Source of the DNA: DATATV01 sp035551355
Lineage (GTDB): Bacteria; Actinomycetota; Actinomycetes; Mycobacteriales; Pseudonocardiaceae
NCBI GenBank assembly: GCA_035551355.1
Contig: DASZNF010000034.1
Location: 1-64,000 of the forward strand
Direction of reading: 5' to 3'
Length of the DNA: 64,000 nucleotides
The notes below the pieces were generated by a model, which worked only from the letters and a program-made list of their open reading frames with translations, ran no database searches and was not told the origin of the DNA. A program made the translations under genes and the position numbers. Below are positions 9,084-17,711 of this stretch, one piece after another; within the stretch, counting starts at the first letter, position 1; each line of letters starts with the position of its first letter.

Positions 9084-9653
9084 TCAGCCCAGGTGCGGTG
9101 TGCCGGTCAGCCGGATGCCCGCATTGGTCATCTCGGCCAGCGCCGATTCCACCGTGGACGCTGCCACGCCCGCGGTGAGATCCAGCAAGACCGTGGTGGC
9201 GAATCCGGCCTTGGCCGCGTCCAGCGCGGTGGCCCGCACGCAGTGATCGGTGGCGATGCCGACCACATCCACCTCGTTGATTCTCCTGGCCCGCAACCAA
9301 TCCGCAAGTCCGGTGCCGTCCCGGTCCGCGCCCTCGAAGCCGGAATACGCGGCCGCGTGCCGACCCTTGGTGAACACCGCGTCGATGGGGGCCACGTCCA
9401 GTTCCGGGTGGAAGGAAGCACCCGGCGTGCCGGCCACGCAGTGCACCGGCCAGGTGTTCGTGAAATCCGGGTCCTCGCTGAAATGCGCGCCCGGATCGAG
9501 GTGATAGTCGCGGGTCGCGACCACCTGCTGGTAATCGTGTCCGGTCAGTTTCTCGGAAATGGCCGCCGCCACCGCGGCGCCCCCGGCGACGGGCAGCGAA
9601 CCACCCTCGCAGAAATCATTCTGCACGTCCACCACAATGATCGCCTTCGACAT
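9084..9653 (-). CDS. pncA: Nicotinamidase
   Basis: A 189-residue isochorismatase-fold enzyme hydrolysing nicotinamide to nicotinate and ammonia in the NAD salvage pathway. The catalytic Asp is in IIVVDVQNDFCEGGSLPV (residues 5-22). Metal-site residues are around DYHLDPGAHF. The catalytic Lys is in VFTKGRH, and the nucleophilic Cys in ATDHCVRATALDA. It lies just downstream of pncB on the same strand with a 31-base gap, so the two consecutive salvage enzymes are probably co-transcribed. In M. tuberculosis PncA also activates pyrazinamide, and the residues for that chemistry are present here. Confidence 0.95.
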   Translation of the reverse strand: MSKAIIVVDVQNDFCEGGSLPVAGGAAVAAAISEKLTGHDYQQVVATRDYHLDPGAHFSEDPDFTNTWPVHCVAGTPGASFHPELDVAPIDAVFTKGRHAAAYSGFEGADRDGTGLADWLRARRINEVDVVGIATDHCVRATALDAAKAGFATTVLLDLTAGVAASTVESALAEMTNAGIRLTGTPHLG

Positions 9654-9684
9654 TTCCGCCTGCCTCGTCTACGAAATTCCTCGC

Positions 9685-10980
9685 CTACAGGAAAGTGCTG
9701 GGAATCGCCGGCTCGCCGTGTGACAGTTTCAGGCCCTCCCACGGCAGGCTGACCAGCGCCTCGCGCAGCCGGCTCCGGCCCTGTTCCAGCGTGGGCACAT
9801 CGTCCACCCGGACCCCGCCGCGCAGCAACGGAATCGGCAGCGGCAGGTCGTTGCGCTCGATCGCGGGCTCGGGGGTGTCGGGCGCCACCTGGTAGACCAC
9901 TTCCTCCAGCGCGGTCCCGGTGTCCTTGTGCCTGCGCAGCGCCGACTTGCGGCCGCCCCGGGATTCCTTGTGGGAGCTGCGTTTGGCCACCGGCCGCCCG
10001 GACACCTCGACCAGTTTGTAGACCATGCTCGCGGTGGGCTTGCCCGAGCCCGTCACCAACGAGGTGCCCACCCCGTAGGCGTCCACCGGCTCGGCCCGCA
10101 TTCCGGCGATGGAGTATTCGTCCAGATCGCCGGACACCACGATCCGGGTGTTGCGCGCGCCGAGGCCATCCAGTTGCGCGCGGGCCTGCCGGGCCAGTTC
10201 GCCCAGGTCGCCGGAGTCGATCCGGATGGCCCGCAGTTCCGGCCCGGCGACCCGGATCGCGGTGTCGATGCCCTTGGTGATGTCGTAGGTGTCCACCAGC
10301 AGCGTGGTGTCCGTGCCCAGCACCTGGACCTGGGTGCGGAACGCCTGTTCCTCGCTGTCGTGCAGCAGGGTGAAGGCGTGCGCGCTGGTGCCGGTGGTCG
10401 GGATGTCGTATTCCCGGCCGGCCCGCAGGTTGGAGGTGGAGGCGAACCCGGCCAGGTAGGCCGCGCGGGCCGACGCGACCGCGGCCAGCTCGTGCGTGCG
10501 CCGGGAGCCCATCTCGATAATCGGCCGTCCGTTGGCGGCGCTGACCATCCGGGCCGCGGCCGAGGCGATGGCCGAGTCGTGGTTGAGGATGGACAGCAGC
10601 AGCGTCTCCAGCACCACGCCCTGGGCGAAGGAGGCCCGCACGGTCAGCAGCGGCGAGCCGGGGAAGTACAGCTCACCCTCCGGGTAGCCGTCCACGTCGC
10701 CGGTGAACCGGTAGTCGGCCAGCCAGTCCAGCGTGGTGTTGTCCACCACGTTCTTTCCGGCCAGCGCGGACAGTTCGTCGTCGGTGAACCGGAACTCGGC
10801 GATCGCGTCCAGCACCCGGCCCACCCCGCCGACCACGCCGTACCGGCGGCCGTCGGGCAGCCTGCGGGCGAACACCTCGAACACGCAGGGCCGGTCGCCG
10901 CTGCCGTCGGCCAGCGCGCTGGCCAGCATCGTCAGCTCGTAGTGGTCGGTGAGCAGCGCGGTGCTGCCGAGCTCGGTCAT
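9685..10980 (-). CDS. pncB: Nicotinate phosphoribosyltransferase
   Basis: 431 residues. It condenses nicotinate with PRPP to nicotinate mononucleotide, the step after PncA. Family features are LLTDHYELTMLASALADG at the N-terminus, the GTSAHAFTLLHDSEEQAF segment containing the phosphorylatable His, and IRIDSGDLGELARQAR followed by VSGDLDEYSI in the phosphate-binding barrel. Length fits the bacterial PncB1 type. It is divergent from clpS with about 110 bases between starts, as in mycobacteria. Confidence 0.95.
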   Translation of the reverse strand: MTELGSTALLTDHYELTMLASALADGSGDRPCVFEVFARRLPDGRRYGVVGGVGRVLDAIAEFRFTDDELSALAGKNVVDNTTLDWLADYRFTGDVDGYPEGELYFPGSPLLTVRASFAQGVVLETLLLSILNHDSAIASAAARMVSAANGRPIIEMGSRRTHELAAVASARAAYLAGFASTSNLRAGREYDIPTTGTSAHAFTLLHDSEEQAFRTQVQVLGTDTTLLVDTYDITKGIDTAIRVAGPELRAIRIDSGDLGELARQARAQLDGLGARNTRIVVSGDLDEYSIAGMRAEPVDAYGVGTSLVTGSGKPTASMVYKLVEVSGRPVAKRSSHKESRGGRKSALRRHKDTGTALEEVVYQVAPDTPEPAIERNDLPLPIPLLRGGVRVDDVPTLEQGRSRLREALVSLPWEGLKLSHGEPAIPSTFL

Positions 10981-11090
10981 GACCCAGAGCGTATGTGGTG
11001 CGAGTGCGGTTCGGCGTCGGTGGACGGCCGTGGGGCGCTGGGTGACTGGGTGATCACCCGTGGACGGGCCGAACGTGTCACCATGTCGGC

Positions 11091-11390
11091 ATGACCACGC
11101 CCGTCGAACAGGAACGGACGCAGGTTGACCCCGAACCGGCGGAGCTCGGGGCCGACGACCGGCCCTGGCAGACCGTCGTGTGGAACGACCCGGTGAACCT
11201 GATGTCCTACGTGACCTACGTGTTCCAGAAGCTGTTCGGATACGGCAAGGAGCAGGCGGTCAAACTGATGTTGGACGTCCACCACAAGGGCAGAGCGATC
11301 GTGTCCTCCGGCACCAAGGACAAGGTCGAGGCCGATGTGGCCCGGCTGCACGCCGCCGGGCTGTGGGCGACCATGCAGAAGGCGTCCTGA
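11091..11390 (+). CDS. clpS: ClpS adaptor for ClpAP/ClpCP protease
   Basis: 99 residues. ClpS delivers N-degron substrates to the Clp protease. The binding-pocket region VVWNDPVNLMSYVTYVFQ is intact, as is the helix with KEQAVKLMLDVHHKG that contacts the Clp ATPase N-domain. An acidic N-terminal arm of about 25 residues precedes the fold, as usual. The order clpS, DUF2017, P1 peptidase matches mycobacteria. Confidence 0.95.
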   Translation: MTTPVEQERTQVDPEPAELGADDRPWQTVVWNDPVNLMSYVTYVFQKLFGYGKEQAVKLMLDVHHKGRAIVSSGTKDKVEADVARLHAAGLWATMQKAS

Positions 11391-11706
11391 CCCGCGACTT
11401 TCGTTGCCGATCACGGCCGGGAACGTTGGTTCGTCCGCGCTGCGGGGCTGGATTGTTCATCGGGATTCCGTTGCTGCTGCTGGGTTTCGGCCATCTGCTG
11501 TGCGCAGCACCAGGAAGTCCCGCGTGCTGCCCGTCAGTGGCGGTGACCATGAGCCCAGTTCAGTGGAACGATCATCCGGGCGGCGCCGTCGCCGGTGGAC
11601 AACCGGGGCGGCGAACTGACCGGGCTGGTGCAACCTTCGTCGGCCCCGGCACTACCTTTGGACGGCACGAGCCGTGGACGTCGGGGCCGGGCGATGGGAG
11701 CTGCTG
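11391..11706. other. Intergenic stretch between clpS and the DUF2017 gene
   Basis: About 315 bases without a gene I can support. Short open frames on both strands have no recognisable protein pattern. The stretch presumably holds the clpS 3' region and a promoter for the DUF2017 operon. CACTACCTTTGG near 11650 could contain a -10 element. No strong repeat is seen. Confidence 0.4.
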
Positions 11707-12264
11707 GTGAAGGGTTGGCGCCGCAAGGGTGACGCCGTGGTCGCGGTGTTCGACCGCCAGGAGGCGGCGCTGGTGCGCGGCCTGGTCAGCCAGATCCAGG
11801 AAATGCTCGAGGTACGTGGCGAGGACGCGCCCCAGGACGAACTGGCCGAGCTCACCGGCATCCGCACCGGCCCGTCCACCGCGCCCGACGATCCGATCCT
11901 GTCCCGGCTGCTGCCCGACTTCCACCGGCTGGACGACGACGCGCCCTCGGTGGAGGACCAGAACTCCGCGGCCGCGCTGCGCTCGCTGCACGAACCGGAC
12001 CTGATCGAGTTCAAGACCGGCGTGGCCGGGGTGCTGCTGGACACCTGTCCGCCCAAGGGCGGCGAGGTGACGCTGGCCCCGGAGCAGGCCGATGCCTGGC
12101 TGTCCGCGCTCAACGACGTGCGGCTGGCCCTCGGCACCGCGCTGGACGTGACCGAGGAAATGCCCGACACTCTGCCCGCCGATGATCCGCGCGCCCCGCA
12201 CCTGGACGTCTACCACTGGCTGACCTGGGTGCAGGAGAGCCTGATCCAGGCGGTCAGCGGGTGA
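11707..12264 (+). CDS. DUF2017 family protein
   Basis: 185 residues, a conserved actinobacterial protein of unknown function that sits next to clpS in many genomes. It begins VKGWRRKGDAVVAVFDRQEAA, the usual start of the family, which is why GTG 11707 was preferred to an upstream GTG at 11674. GGGAG lies six bases upstream. The rest is mainly helical with many acidic residues and a C-terminal helix ending YHWLTWVQESLIQAV. Its stop overlaps the next start by GTGA. A link to ClpS-dependent proteolysis is suggested only by gene order. Confidence 0.85.
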   Translation: MKGWRRKGDAVVAVFDRQEAALVRGLVSQIQEMLEVRGEDAPQDELAELTGIRTGPSTAPDDPILSRLLPDFHRLDDDAPSVEDQNSAAALRSLHEPDLIEFKTGVAGVLLDTCPPKGGEVTLAPEQADAWLSALNDVRLALGTALDVTEEMPDTLPADDPRAPHLDVYHWLTWVQESLIQAVSG

Positions 12265-13088
12265 TCACCGAGGTCCCCGGGGTGCTGGTCGGCCACGCCG
12301 ACCGGTCCGGCCCGGCGACCGGCGTGACCGTGCTGCTCACCCCAGGGGGCGCGGCCGCCGCGGTGGACGTGCGCGGCCCGGCGAGCACCCGGGAGACCGA
12401 TGCGCTGGACCCGGCCAACCTGGTGCAGCGGGTGCAGGGCGTGTGCCTGGCCGGGGGCGGCGGCTTCGGCCTGGCCGCGGCCGATGGCGTGGTGCGCTGG
12501 CTGGGCGAGCAACAGCTGGGGTTTCCGGTGGGCGCCCAGCCGCACGAGGTGGCCCCGATCGTGCCCGCCGCCACCGTGCTGGACCTGCCGCCGGAGTCCT
12601 GGCCCGGCACCCCCGACGCCGACCTGGGCTATGCCGCCTGCGCGGGCGCCACGGACGGGCCGGTGGAGACCGGCCGGGTCGGCGCGGGCGCCGGGGGAGT
12701 GGGACTGGGCACCGCGAGCGTGTCACTGGACGAGGCGCCCGGGCCGGACCTGGGCGTGGTCGGCGCGCTGACCGTGGTCGGCCGGGACGGCATGGCCGGG
12801 GTGGTCGCGGTGGACGCCCGGCTGACCAAGGCCGAATGCCGAAGGCTGGCCCTGGCCGCGCAGGACGGCCTGGCCCGCAGCGCGGTCGCCGACTCCGCCC
12901 GGGCCGGTGGAGTGGTCATGTTCGCCCTGGCCACCGGGCAGCGGACGATCTCCCCGGCTCCCGAGGAGTGGGCGGACCGGGCGGCCGAACTGACCCGGCT
13001 GCTGGCCATCGACCGGCTGGCCGCGGCCGCCGCCGGAGTGGTCCAGGCCGCACTCTCACATATCGGGAGCCGAAGTAACCGCCCGTAG
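12261..13088 (+). CDS. P1 family (S58, DmpA/NylC-type) peptidase
   Basis: 275 residues. Members of this N-terminal nucleophile family are self-cleaving aminopeptidases or amidases. Seen here are an N-terminal VPGVLVGHADR, a central GGGGFGLAAADGVVRWL, and the processing/nucleophile region GVGLGTASV around residue 150, where autoproteolysis would create the catalytic N-terminal residue. The C-terminal half ends with a Ala-rich helix. It is translationally coupled to the DUF2017 gene by a GTGA overlap. The natural substrate of the actinobacterial orthologues is unknown to me. Confidence 0.85.
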   Translation: MITEVPGVLVGHADRSGPATGVTVLLTPGGAAAAVDVRGPASTRETDALDPANLVQRVQGVCLAGGGGFGLAAADGVVRWLGEQQLGFPVGAQPHEVAPIVPAATVLDLPPESWPGTPDADLGYAACAGATDGPVETGRVGAGAGGVGLGTASVSLDEAPGPDLGVVGALTVVGRDGMAGVVAVDARLTKAECRRLALAAQDGLARSAVADSARAGGVVMFALATGQRTISPAPEEWADRAAELTRLLAIDRLAAAAAGVVQAALSHIGSRSNRP

Positions 13089-13089
13089 G

Positions 13090-13554
13090 ATGGGCGACGT
13101 GCTGGTGATCCGACGTGACCTGGTGGACGCGATGGTGGCGCACGCCCGGAAGGACCACCCGGACGAGGCCTGTGGCGTGATCGCCGGCCCGGAGGGTTCC
13201 GACCGGCCGGAGCGCTTCATCTCCATGCTCAACGCCGCGCGGTCGCCCACGTTCTACGAGTTCGAGTCCGGCGATCTGCTGCGGCTGTACCGGGAGATGG
13301 ACGCCAACGACGAGGTGCCGGTGGTCGTCTACCACTCGCACACCGCGACCGAGGCCTACCCGTCGCGCACCGATGTGTCCTACGCCTCCGAGCCCGCGGC
13401 CCACTACGTGCTGGTCTCCACCCGCGATCCCGACGAGCACGAACTGCGCTCGTACCGCATCGTGGACGGCGAGATCACCGAGGAGCCGGTGCGGATCGTC
13501 GAGACGTACATGTTCGCGCACACCGGCCGGGACGACACCGTCGACCAGGTCTGA
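13090..13554 (+). CDS. mec: Mec: JAMM/Mov34 metalloprotease that releases cysteine from CysO
   Basis: 154 residues. A zinc-dependent JAB1/MPN hydrolase. The JAMM motif is complete: Glu in EACGVIAGPEG (near residue 26) and YHSHTATEAYPSRTD (near residue 80) giving H-x-H...S...D. In M. tuberculosis the homologue cleaves the CysO-cysteine adduct, liberating cysteine and CysO. It is directly followed by cysO and cysM, making the function very likely. It may also trim the two residues beyond the GG end of CysO seen here. The ATG at 13090 lies one base after the preceding stop. Confidence 0.95.
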   Translation: MGDVLVIRRDLVDAMVAHARKDHPDEACGVIAGPEGSDRPERFISMLNAARSPTFYEFESGDLLRLYREMDANDEVPVVVYHSHTATEAYPSRTDVSYASEPAAHYVLVSTRDPDEHELRSYRIVDGEITEEPVRIVETYMFAHTGRDDTVDQV

Positions 13555-13641
13555 TGTCGCGCGTGCACCGCGTCCCGGAATAACCGGCCGGTGTTCGCAC
13601 GTCTGCCCTTGAAGACACCCCGATGCGGAGGTTTTACAGCC

Positions 13642-13920
13642 ATGGCCGTCACGGTCTCCATCCCCACCATCCTGCGTACCCACACCGGCGGTGAGAAGAG
13701 CGTTCCGGCCGACGGCCAGACGCTGGCCGAGGTGATCGACGACCTGGAGGCCAATCACGGCGGCCTCAAGGCCCGCCTGGTCAAGGACGGCAACCTGCAC
13801 CGCTTCATCAATGTCTACGTCAACGACGAGGACGTGCGGTTCGCCGGTGGCCTCGAGGCCAAGGTGTCCGACGGGGACAACGTGACCATCCTGCCGGCCG
13901 TCGCCGGCGGCATGCGCTAG
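13642..13920 (+). CDS. cysO: CysO sulfur-carrier protein (ubiquitin-like)
   Basis: 92 residues with the beta-grasp fold of MoaD/ThiS. VSIPTILRTHTGGEKSV opens the domain and FINVYVNDEDVRFAGGL is the central strand. Thiocarboxylated CysO donates sulfur to the CysM-bound aminoacrylate. The C-terminus reads VAGGMR, so two residues follow the diglycine that must become the thiocarboxylate, whereas the M. tuberculosis protein as I recall it ends at GG. Removal of Met-Arg, most simply by Mec, would be required. The ATG at 13642 has GCGGAGG about ten bases upstream. Confidence 0.95.
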   Translation: MAVTVSIPTILRTHTGGEKSVPADGQTLAEVIDDLEANHGGLKARLVKDGNLHRFINVYVNDEDVRFAGGLEAKVSDGDNVTILPAVAGGMR

Positions 13921-13930
13921 GAGCTGCGCC

Positions 13931-14881
13931 ATGGCCAGGTACGAGTCACTGCTGCACGCCCTCGGCGACACGCCGCTGGTCGGGCTGCCCCGGCTGTCCC
14001 CGGCCCCGAACGTGCGGCTGTGGGCCAAACTCGAGGACCGCAACCCGACCGGCTCGATCAAGGACCGACCCGCGCTGGCCATGATCGAGGCGGCCGAGGC
14101 CGAGGGGCGGCTCAAGCCCGGTGCCACGGTGCTGGAGCCCACCTCGGGCAACACCGGCATCTCGCTGGCCATGGCGGCCAAGCTCAAGGGCTACCGGCTG
14201 ATCTGCGTGATGCCGGAGAACACCTCGGTGGAGCGCCGCCAGCTGCTGCACGCCTACGGCGCGGAGATCATCTCCTCCCCGGCCGCGGGCGGGTCCAACC
14301 AGGCGGTCGCGGTGGCCAAGGAGCTGGCCGAGAAGAACCCGGACTGGGTGATGCTCTACCAGTACGGCAACCCGGCCAACGCCGACGCGCACTACCGCGG
14401 CACCGGCCCGGAGATCCTGCGCGACCTGCCCGAGCTGACCCACTTCGTCGCCGGCCTCGGCACCACCGGCACGCTGGTCGGGGTGGGCCGGTACCTGCGT
14501 GAGCACAAGCCCGACGCGCAGGTGATCGCGGCCGAGCCGCGCTACGGCGAGCTGGTCTACGGCCTGCGCAACCTCGACGAGGGCTTCGTGCCCGAGCTCT
14601 ACGACGCCGAGGTGCTCACCGGGCGGTACTCGGTGGGCTCCCGGGACGCGCTGCGCCGCACCCGGCAGCTGCTGGAAACCGAGGGCATCTTCGCCGGCAT
14701 CTCCACCGGCGCGATCCTGCACGCCGCGCTGGCCGTGGCCGAGAAGGCCGCGGGCACCGGTGAGCGGGCCGAGGTGGCGTTCGTGGTCGCCGACGGGGGC
14801 TGGAAGTACCTCTCGACCGGCGCCTACAGCGGCACCCTGGACGAAGCGGCCGAGCGGATCGACGGACAGCTCTGGGCCTGA
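13931..14881 (+). CDS. cysM: O-phosphoserine sulfhydrylase CysM
   Basis: 316 residues, a PLP enzyme of the cysteine synthase fold. The PLP lysine is in TGSIKDRPA (about residue 44), and the substrate loop is PTSGNTGIS. The sequence is nearly superimposable on the M. tuberculosis CysM as I remember it (ENTSVERRQLL, VMLYQYGNPAN, GRYSVGSRDALRR), including the Arg in the RYSVG segment associated with phosphoserine recognition. It uses O-phosphoserine and CysO-thiocarboxylate to give CysO-cysteine, independent of O-acetylserine. It starts ten bases after cysO. mec, cysO and cysM form one operon. Confidence 0.95.
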   Translation: MARYESLLHALGDTPLVGLPRLSPAPNVRLWAKLEDRNPTGSIKDRPALAMIEAAEAEGRLKPGATVLEPTSGNTGISLAMAAKLKGYRLICVMPENTSVERRQLLHAYGAEIISSPAAGGSNQAVAVAKELAEKNPDWVMLYQYGNPANADAHYRGTGPEILRDLPELTHFVAGLGTTGTLVGVGRYLREHKPDAQVIAAEPRYGELVYGLRNLDEGFVPELYDAEVLTGRYSVGSRDALRRTRQLLETEGIFAGISTGAILHAALAVAEKAAGTGERAEVAFVVADGGWKYLSTGAYSGTLDEAAERIDGQLWA

Positions 14882-14913
14882 CCCCGATTCGGCTGGGGAG
14901 TAAGTTTCCGCAC

Positions 14914-16341
14914 ATGAGCAGCACCCCCGCGTTTCTCGGCATCGACCTGGGCACGTCCAGCGTCAAGGCGATCGTGCTGGACAGCGGCGGTGTGCCGCGC
15001 GGGGAGGCGCATCGCGACTATCCGGTCCGCAGCCCCTGGCCGGGCACGGCCGAAACCGATCCGGCCGACTGGTGGAGCGCCACCTGCGAGGCGGTGCGCG
15101 AGGCGGTCGCGAACCTGGACGGGGTGGCCATCCAGAGCGTGGCCGTCGGCGGTCAGATGCACGGCCTGGTGTTGGCCAAGGCCGATGGCACTCCGCTGCG
15201 CGACGCGTTGACCTGGGCCGATTCCCGGGCGGCGAGCGTGCTGTCCAACTGGCGGAGGCTGCCCAAGAAGCTGCGCGCGACGCTGGCCAACCCGATCGCG
15301 CCCGGGATGACCGGCCCGATGCTGGACTGGGTGCGCCGCCACCAGCCGGAACTGGTCGCGGCCAGCCGGTGGGCGTTCTGCCCGAAGGACTGGCTGCGCA
15401 TGCGGCTGACCGGCGAGGCCGCCACCGACCCCTCGGACGCCTCGGCCACCCTGCTGTGGGACGTGCCCGGCGACCGCTGGGCCAGCGATGTGCTGGTCTC
15501 CCTGGACCTGCCCTACGAGCTGCTGCCCCCGGTGATCGAATCCGGCCAGCCGGCCGGCACCCTGCTCCCCGCCGCCGCCGAGGCCCTTGGCCTGCCCGCG
15601 GGCATCCCGGTGGCCGCCGGTGCGGGCGACACCGCGGCCTCGGTGCTGGCCGCCCGGTTGTCGCCGGAAGAGACCATGATCACCGTGGGCACCGGCGCCC
15701 AGGCCGTGCAGCTGCGGGCCGAGCCCACCGCCGACCCCCGCCCGATCACCCAGCTCTACCGGGCCGCCGCACCCGCGCTCTGGTACGAGATGGGCGCGGT
15801 GCAGAACGCGGGCATCGCCCTGGACTGGGTGCGCGCCGCACTGACCGCCAGCTGGGACGACCTGTACGCCGCCCTGGCCGACGGGATTCCCGAGAGCGGC
15901 CCGGTGTTCGTCCCCTACCTGACCGGCGAACGCACCCCCGTGCTGGACGACCGGGTGCGCGGTGGCTGGGCCGGAATCGATCTGGCCCACGGTCGAGCGG
16001 ATCTGTTGCGCGCCGCCCTGATCGGCGTGGTCTGCGGCATCCGGCACGCGCTGGAGAGCCTGGGCGGCGAGCCGCCGTCCCGGGTGGTCATCGGCGGCGG
16101 CGGAACCGGCACCCCGGCCATGCGCCAGCTGATGGCCGACGTGTTCGGCGTCCCGGTGGCGCCGCTGGTCAGCCGCAACGTGTCGGCCAACGGCGCGGCC
16201 CTGCTGGCCGCCCAGGCCGCCGACGCGACCTTGGAGCTGTCCTCGCCGACCGAGGAACCGATCGTGCCGGGCAAGTCCCGGGACGCGGCCGAGGCGAGTT
16301 ACCAGCGCTACCTGGCCGAAGTGAACCGCCTCACCGCCTGA
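14914..16341 (+). CDS. xylB: Xylulokinase (FGGY family)
   Basis: 475 residues. A sugar kinase phosphorylating D-xylulose with ATP. FLGIDLGTSSVKAIVLD is the first phosphate loop, VGGQMHGLVLA is the xylulokinase substrate signature near residue 80, and MITVGTGAQAVQL and VVIGGGGTGTPAMRQ are the second-domain nucleotide motifs. No xylose isomerase or transporter adjoins it, so it is isolated from a catabolic operon here. It is the first gene of an accessory insertion between cysM and the rhomboid gene. Confidence 0.88.
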   Translation: MSSTPAFLGIDLGTSSVKAIVLDSGGVPRGEAHRDYPVRSPWPGTAETDPADWWSATCEAVREAVANLDGVAIQSVAVGGQMHGLVLAKADGTPLRDALTWADSRAASVLSNWRRLPKKLRATLANPIAPGMTGPMLDWVRRHQPELVAASRWAFCPKDWLRMRLTGEAATDPSDASATLLWDVPGDRWASDVLVSLDLPYELLPPVIESGQPAGTLLPAAAEALGLPAGIPVAAGAGDTAASVLAARLSPEETMITVGTGAQAVQLRAEPTADPRPITQLYRAAAPALWYEMGAVQNAGIALDWVRAALTASWDDLYAALADGIPESGPVFVPYLTGERTPVLDDRVRGGWAGIDLAHGRADLLRAALIGVVCGIRHALESLGGEPPSRVVIGGGGTGTPAMRQLMADVFGVPVAPLVSRNVSANGAALLAAQAADATLELSSPTEEPIVPGKSRDAAEASYQRYLAEVNRLTA

Positions 16342-16359
16342 GGCCTGGGGTAGCGGGGC

Positions 16360-17166
16360 TCAGCCGGTGAACCGGGTGGTCGGGCGGCCCTGCGCCAGAT
16401 CCGGCAGCACCAGCAACGGCCCGCCGGTCGCGGTGGTCAGATACAGATCGGTCAGCGCCTCGCCGCCGAAGCAGCAACCGGTGATCTCCGTGTCCGGCAC
16501 CTCGACCACGAGGTCCAGCCTGCCGTCCGCGGCGTACCGGCGCACCTCGCCGGCGGCCAGCGCGACCCACACCCCGCCCTCGGCGTCCACGCACAGCCCG
16601 GCCGGCACGCTGGGCAGCGGGTCGCACAGTGGGCGCCGTCCGCTGGCCTCACCGGCGGTCAGGTCGTAGTCCAGCACGTCGATCCGGCGGCGCGCCGGGT
16701 CGGCCTGGTAGGTCAGCGTGCCCTCGGCGGTCCAGTCCATCCGGCCCGCGCAGGCCACGCTGGGCACGGTCACCGCGCGGCCGCCGGCGTCCACCCGCAC
16801 CAGCCAGTCCCCGGACCCGGCCCACAACCGCCCGGCCGGATCGACCGCCGCGCCGTGCCCCCAAGCGCGCTCCCGGCGCCAGTAGACCAGCCAGCGCAGG
16901 TCACCCTGCGGATCGGACAGTCCGATCCCGTCCCGCAGATTGAGCACCAGGCCACCGTTGGTGCGCGGCCGGGCCGCGCCGACCTGCTGCGGCACCGGCA
17001 CCTGGTGGTCGTGCCCGTCGGCGGGCCGGAACCGGTGCACCGACTCGGCGCTCGTGTCCACCCAGACCACCGAGCCGGTGGTCTGCTCCCAGGCCGGCGC
17101 GACCCCGGCCGCCGCGGGATCGTCCAGGGCCACCTCGCCCCGCGCTCGGAGCATCGGAGAAGTCAC
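16360..17166 (-). CDS. SMP-30/gluconolactonase/LRE-like beta-propeller lacking the usual metal ligands
   Basis: 268 residues. Propeller repeats typical of the SMP-30 family are visible: VVWVDTSAESVHRF, GAAVDPAGRLWAGSG, TYQADPARRRIDVL, AGLCVDAEGGVWVAL and DLYLTTATGG. Residues that bind divalent metal in active lactonases appear replaced. The N-terminal E-G-P-x-W position reads GVAPAW, the R-x-N-D-G position reads WGHGA, the N-G-L position reads CAGRMDW, and the D-G-L position reads AGL. It may therefore bind rather than hydrolyse ligand. The GTG start has GAAAGGTGG upstream and overlaps the stop of the 132-residue upstream gene (GTGA). It converges on xylB. Confidence 0.75.
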   Translation of the reverse strand: MTSPMLRARGEVALDDPAAAGVAPAWEQTTGSVVWVDTSAESVHRFRPADGHDHQVPVPQQVGAARPRTNGGLVLNLRDGIGLSDPQGDLRWLVYWRRERAWGHGAAVDPAGRLWAGSGDWLVRVDAGGRAVTVPSVACAGRMDWTAEGTLTYQADPARRRIDVLDYDLTAGEASGRRPLCDPLPSVPAGLCVDAEGGVWVALAAGEVRRYAADGRLDLVVEVPDTEITGCCFGGEALTDLYLTTATGGPLLVLPDLAQGRPTTRFTG

Positions 17167-17561
17167 CGCGCACAACCACCTTTCACCCAACCGACGACGC
17201 GGGTCGTGCGGTGCCGCGCCGTTTCGTCCGGCCATTGTGCGACTCGGGTTTTCGCCCGGAAGGACCGGGGGCGCGCGAGTGCGTCGGCGGTCACCGGGGC
17301 CGTGGCCGGGTCGGCGGACTGTCCACTCAGGCCGGTGCGTGCATCCTTGATGCCCTTCGCCGTCACCGTGAAGCTCACCGGGTCGTCTTCCGCTATCGCC
17401 TGCCAGCGGGAGAGCGCCTGGCCGGCAACTCGCACCAGCAACGCCAGCGCGTCCTCGTCCATGAGCAGATGGTGCAGCTGTCCCAGATGCCCGAACTCGA
17501 ACTGCGCCTGGTCGCCGATGACTCGCAACTGAGACCGCAGGATTCGTCGATCGTGACCCAC
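17163..17561 (-). CDS. Small protein of unknown function, coupled to the SMP-30-like gene
   Basis: About 132 residues (start uncertain, GTG 17561 chosen). It includes an acidic central part (LHHLLMDEDALALLVRVAG), a strand-like VSFTVTAKGI, and a basic Arg/Thr-rich C-terminus ending KGGCAR. Codon third positions are strongly G/C in this frame, and its stop overlaps the GTG of the following gene (GTGA), which supports translation. I recognise no family. It is divergent from the XRE regulator gene with about 150 bases between the starts. Confidence 0.55.
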   Translation of the reverse strand: MGHDRRILRSQLRVIGDQAQFEFGHLGQLHHLLMDEDALALLVRVAGQALSRWQAIAEDDPVSFTVTAKGIKDARTGLSGQSADPATAPVTADALARPRSFRAKTRVAQWPDETARHRTTRVVGWVKGGCAR

Positions 17562-17711
17562 GTGTCCAGGCCGATACCTCGATTTGTGAACATAGGACGT
17601 AACGTACGCCATGTAACATACACGGGTCGAGACATCGATCGGGTTAATCGGTGTGGTCACCCTGCGTGTACGGTGCACACTGACGGTGTTCGCCGGACGG
17701 AAGGAATCTCG

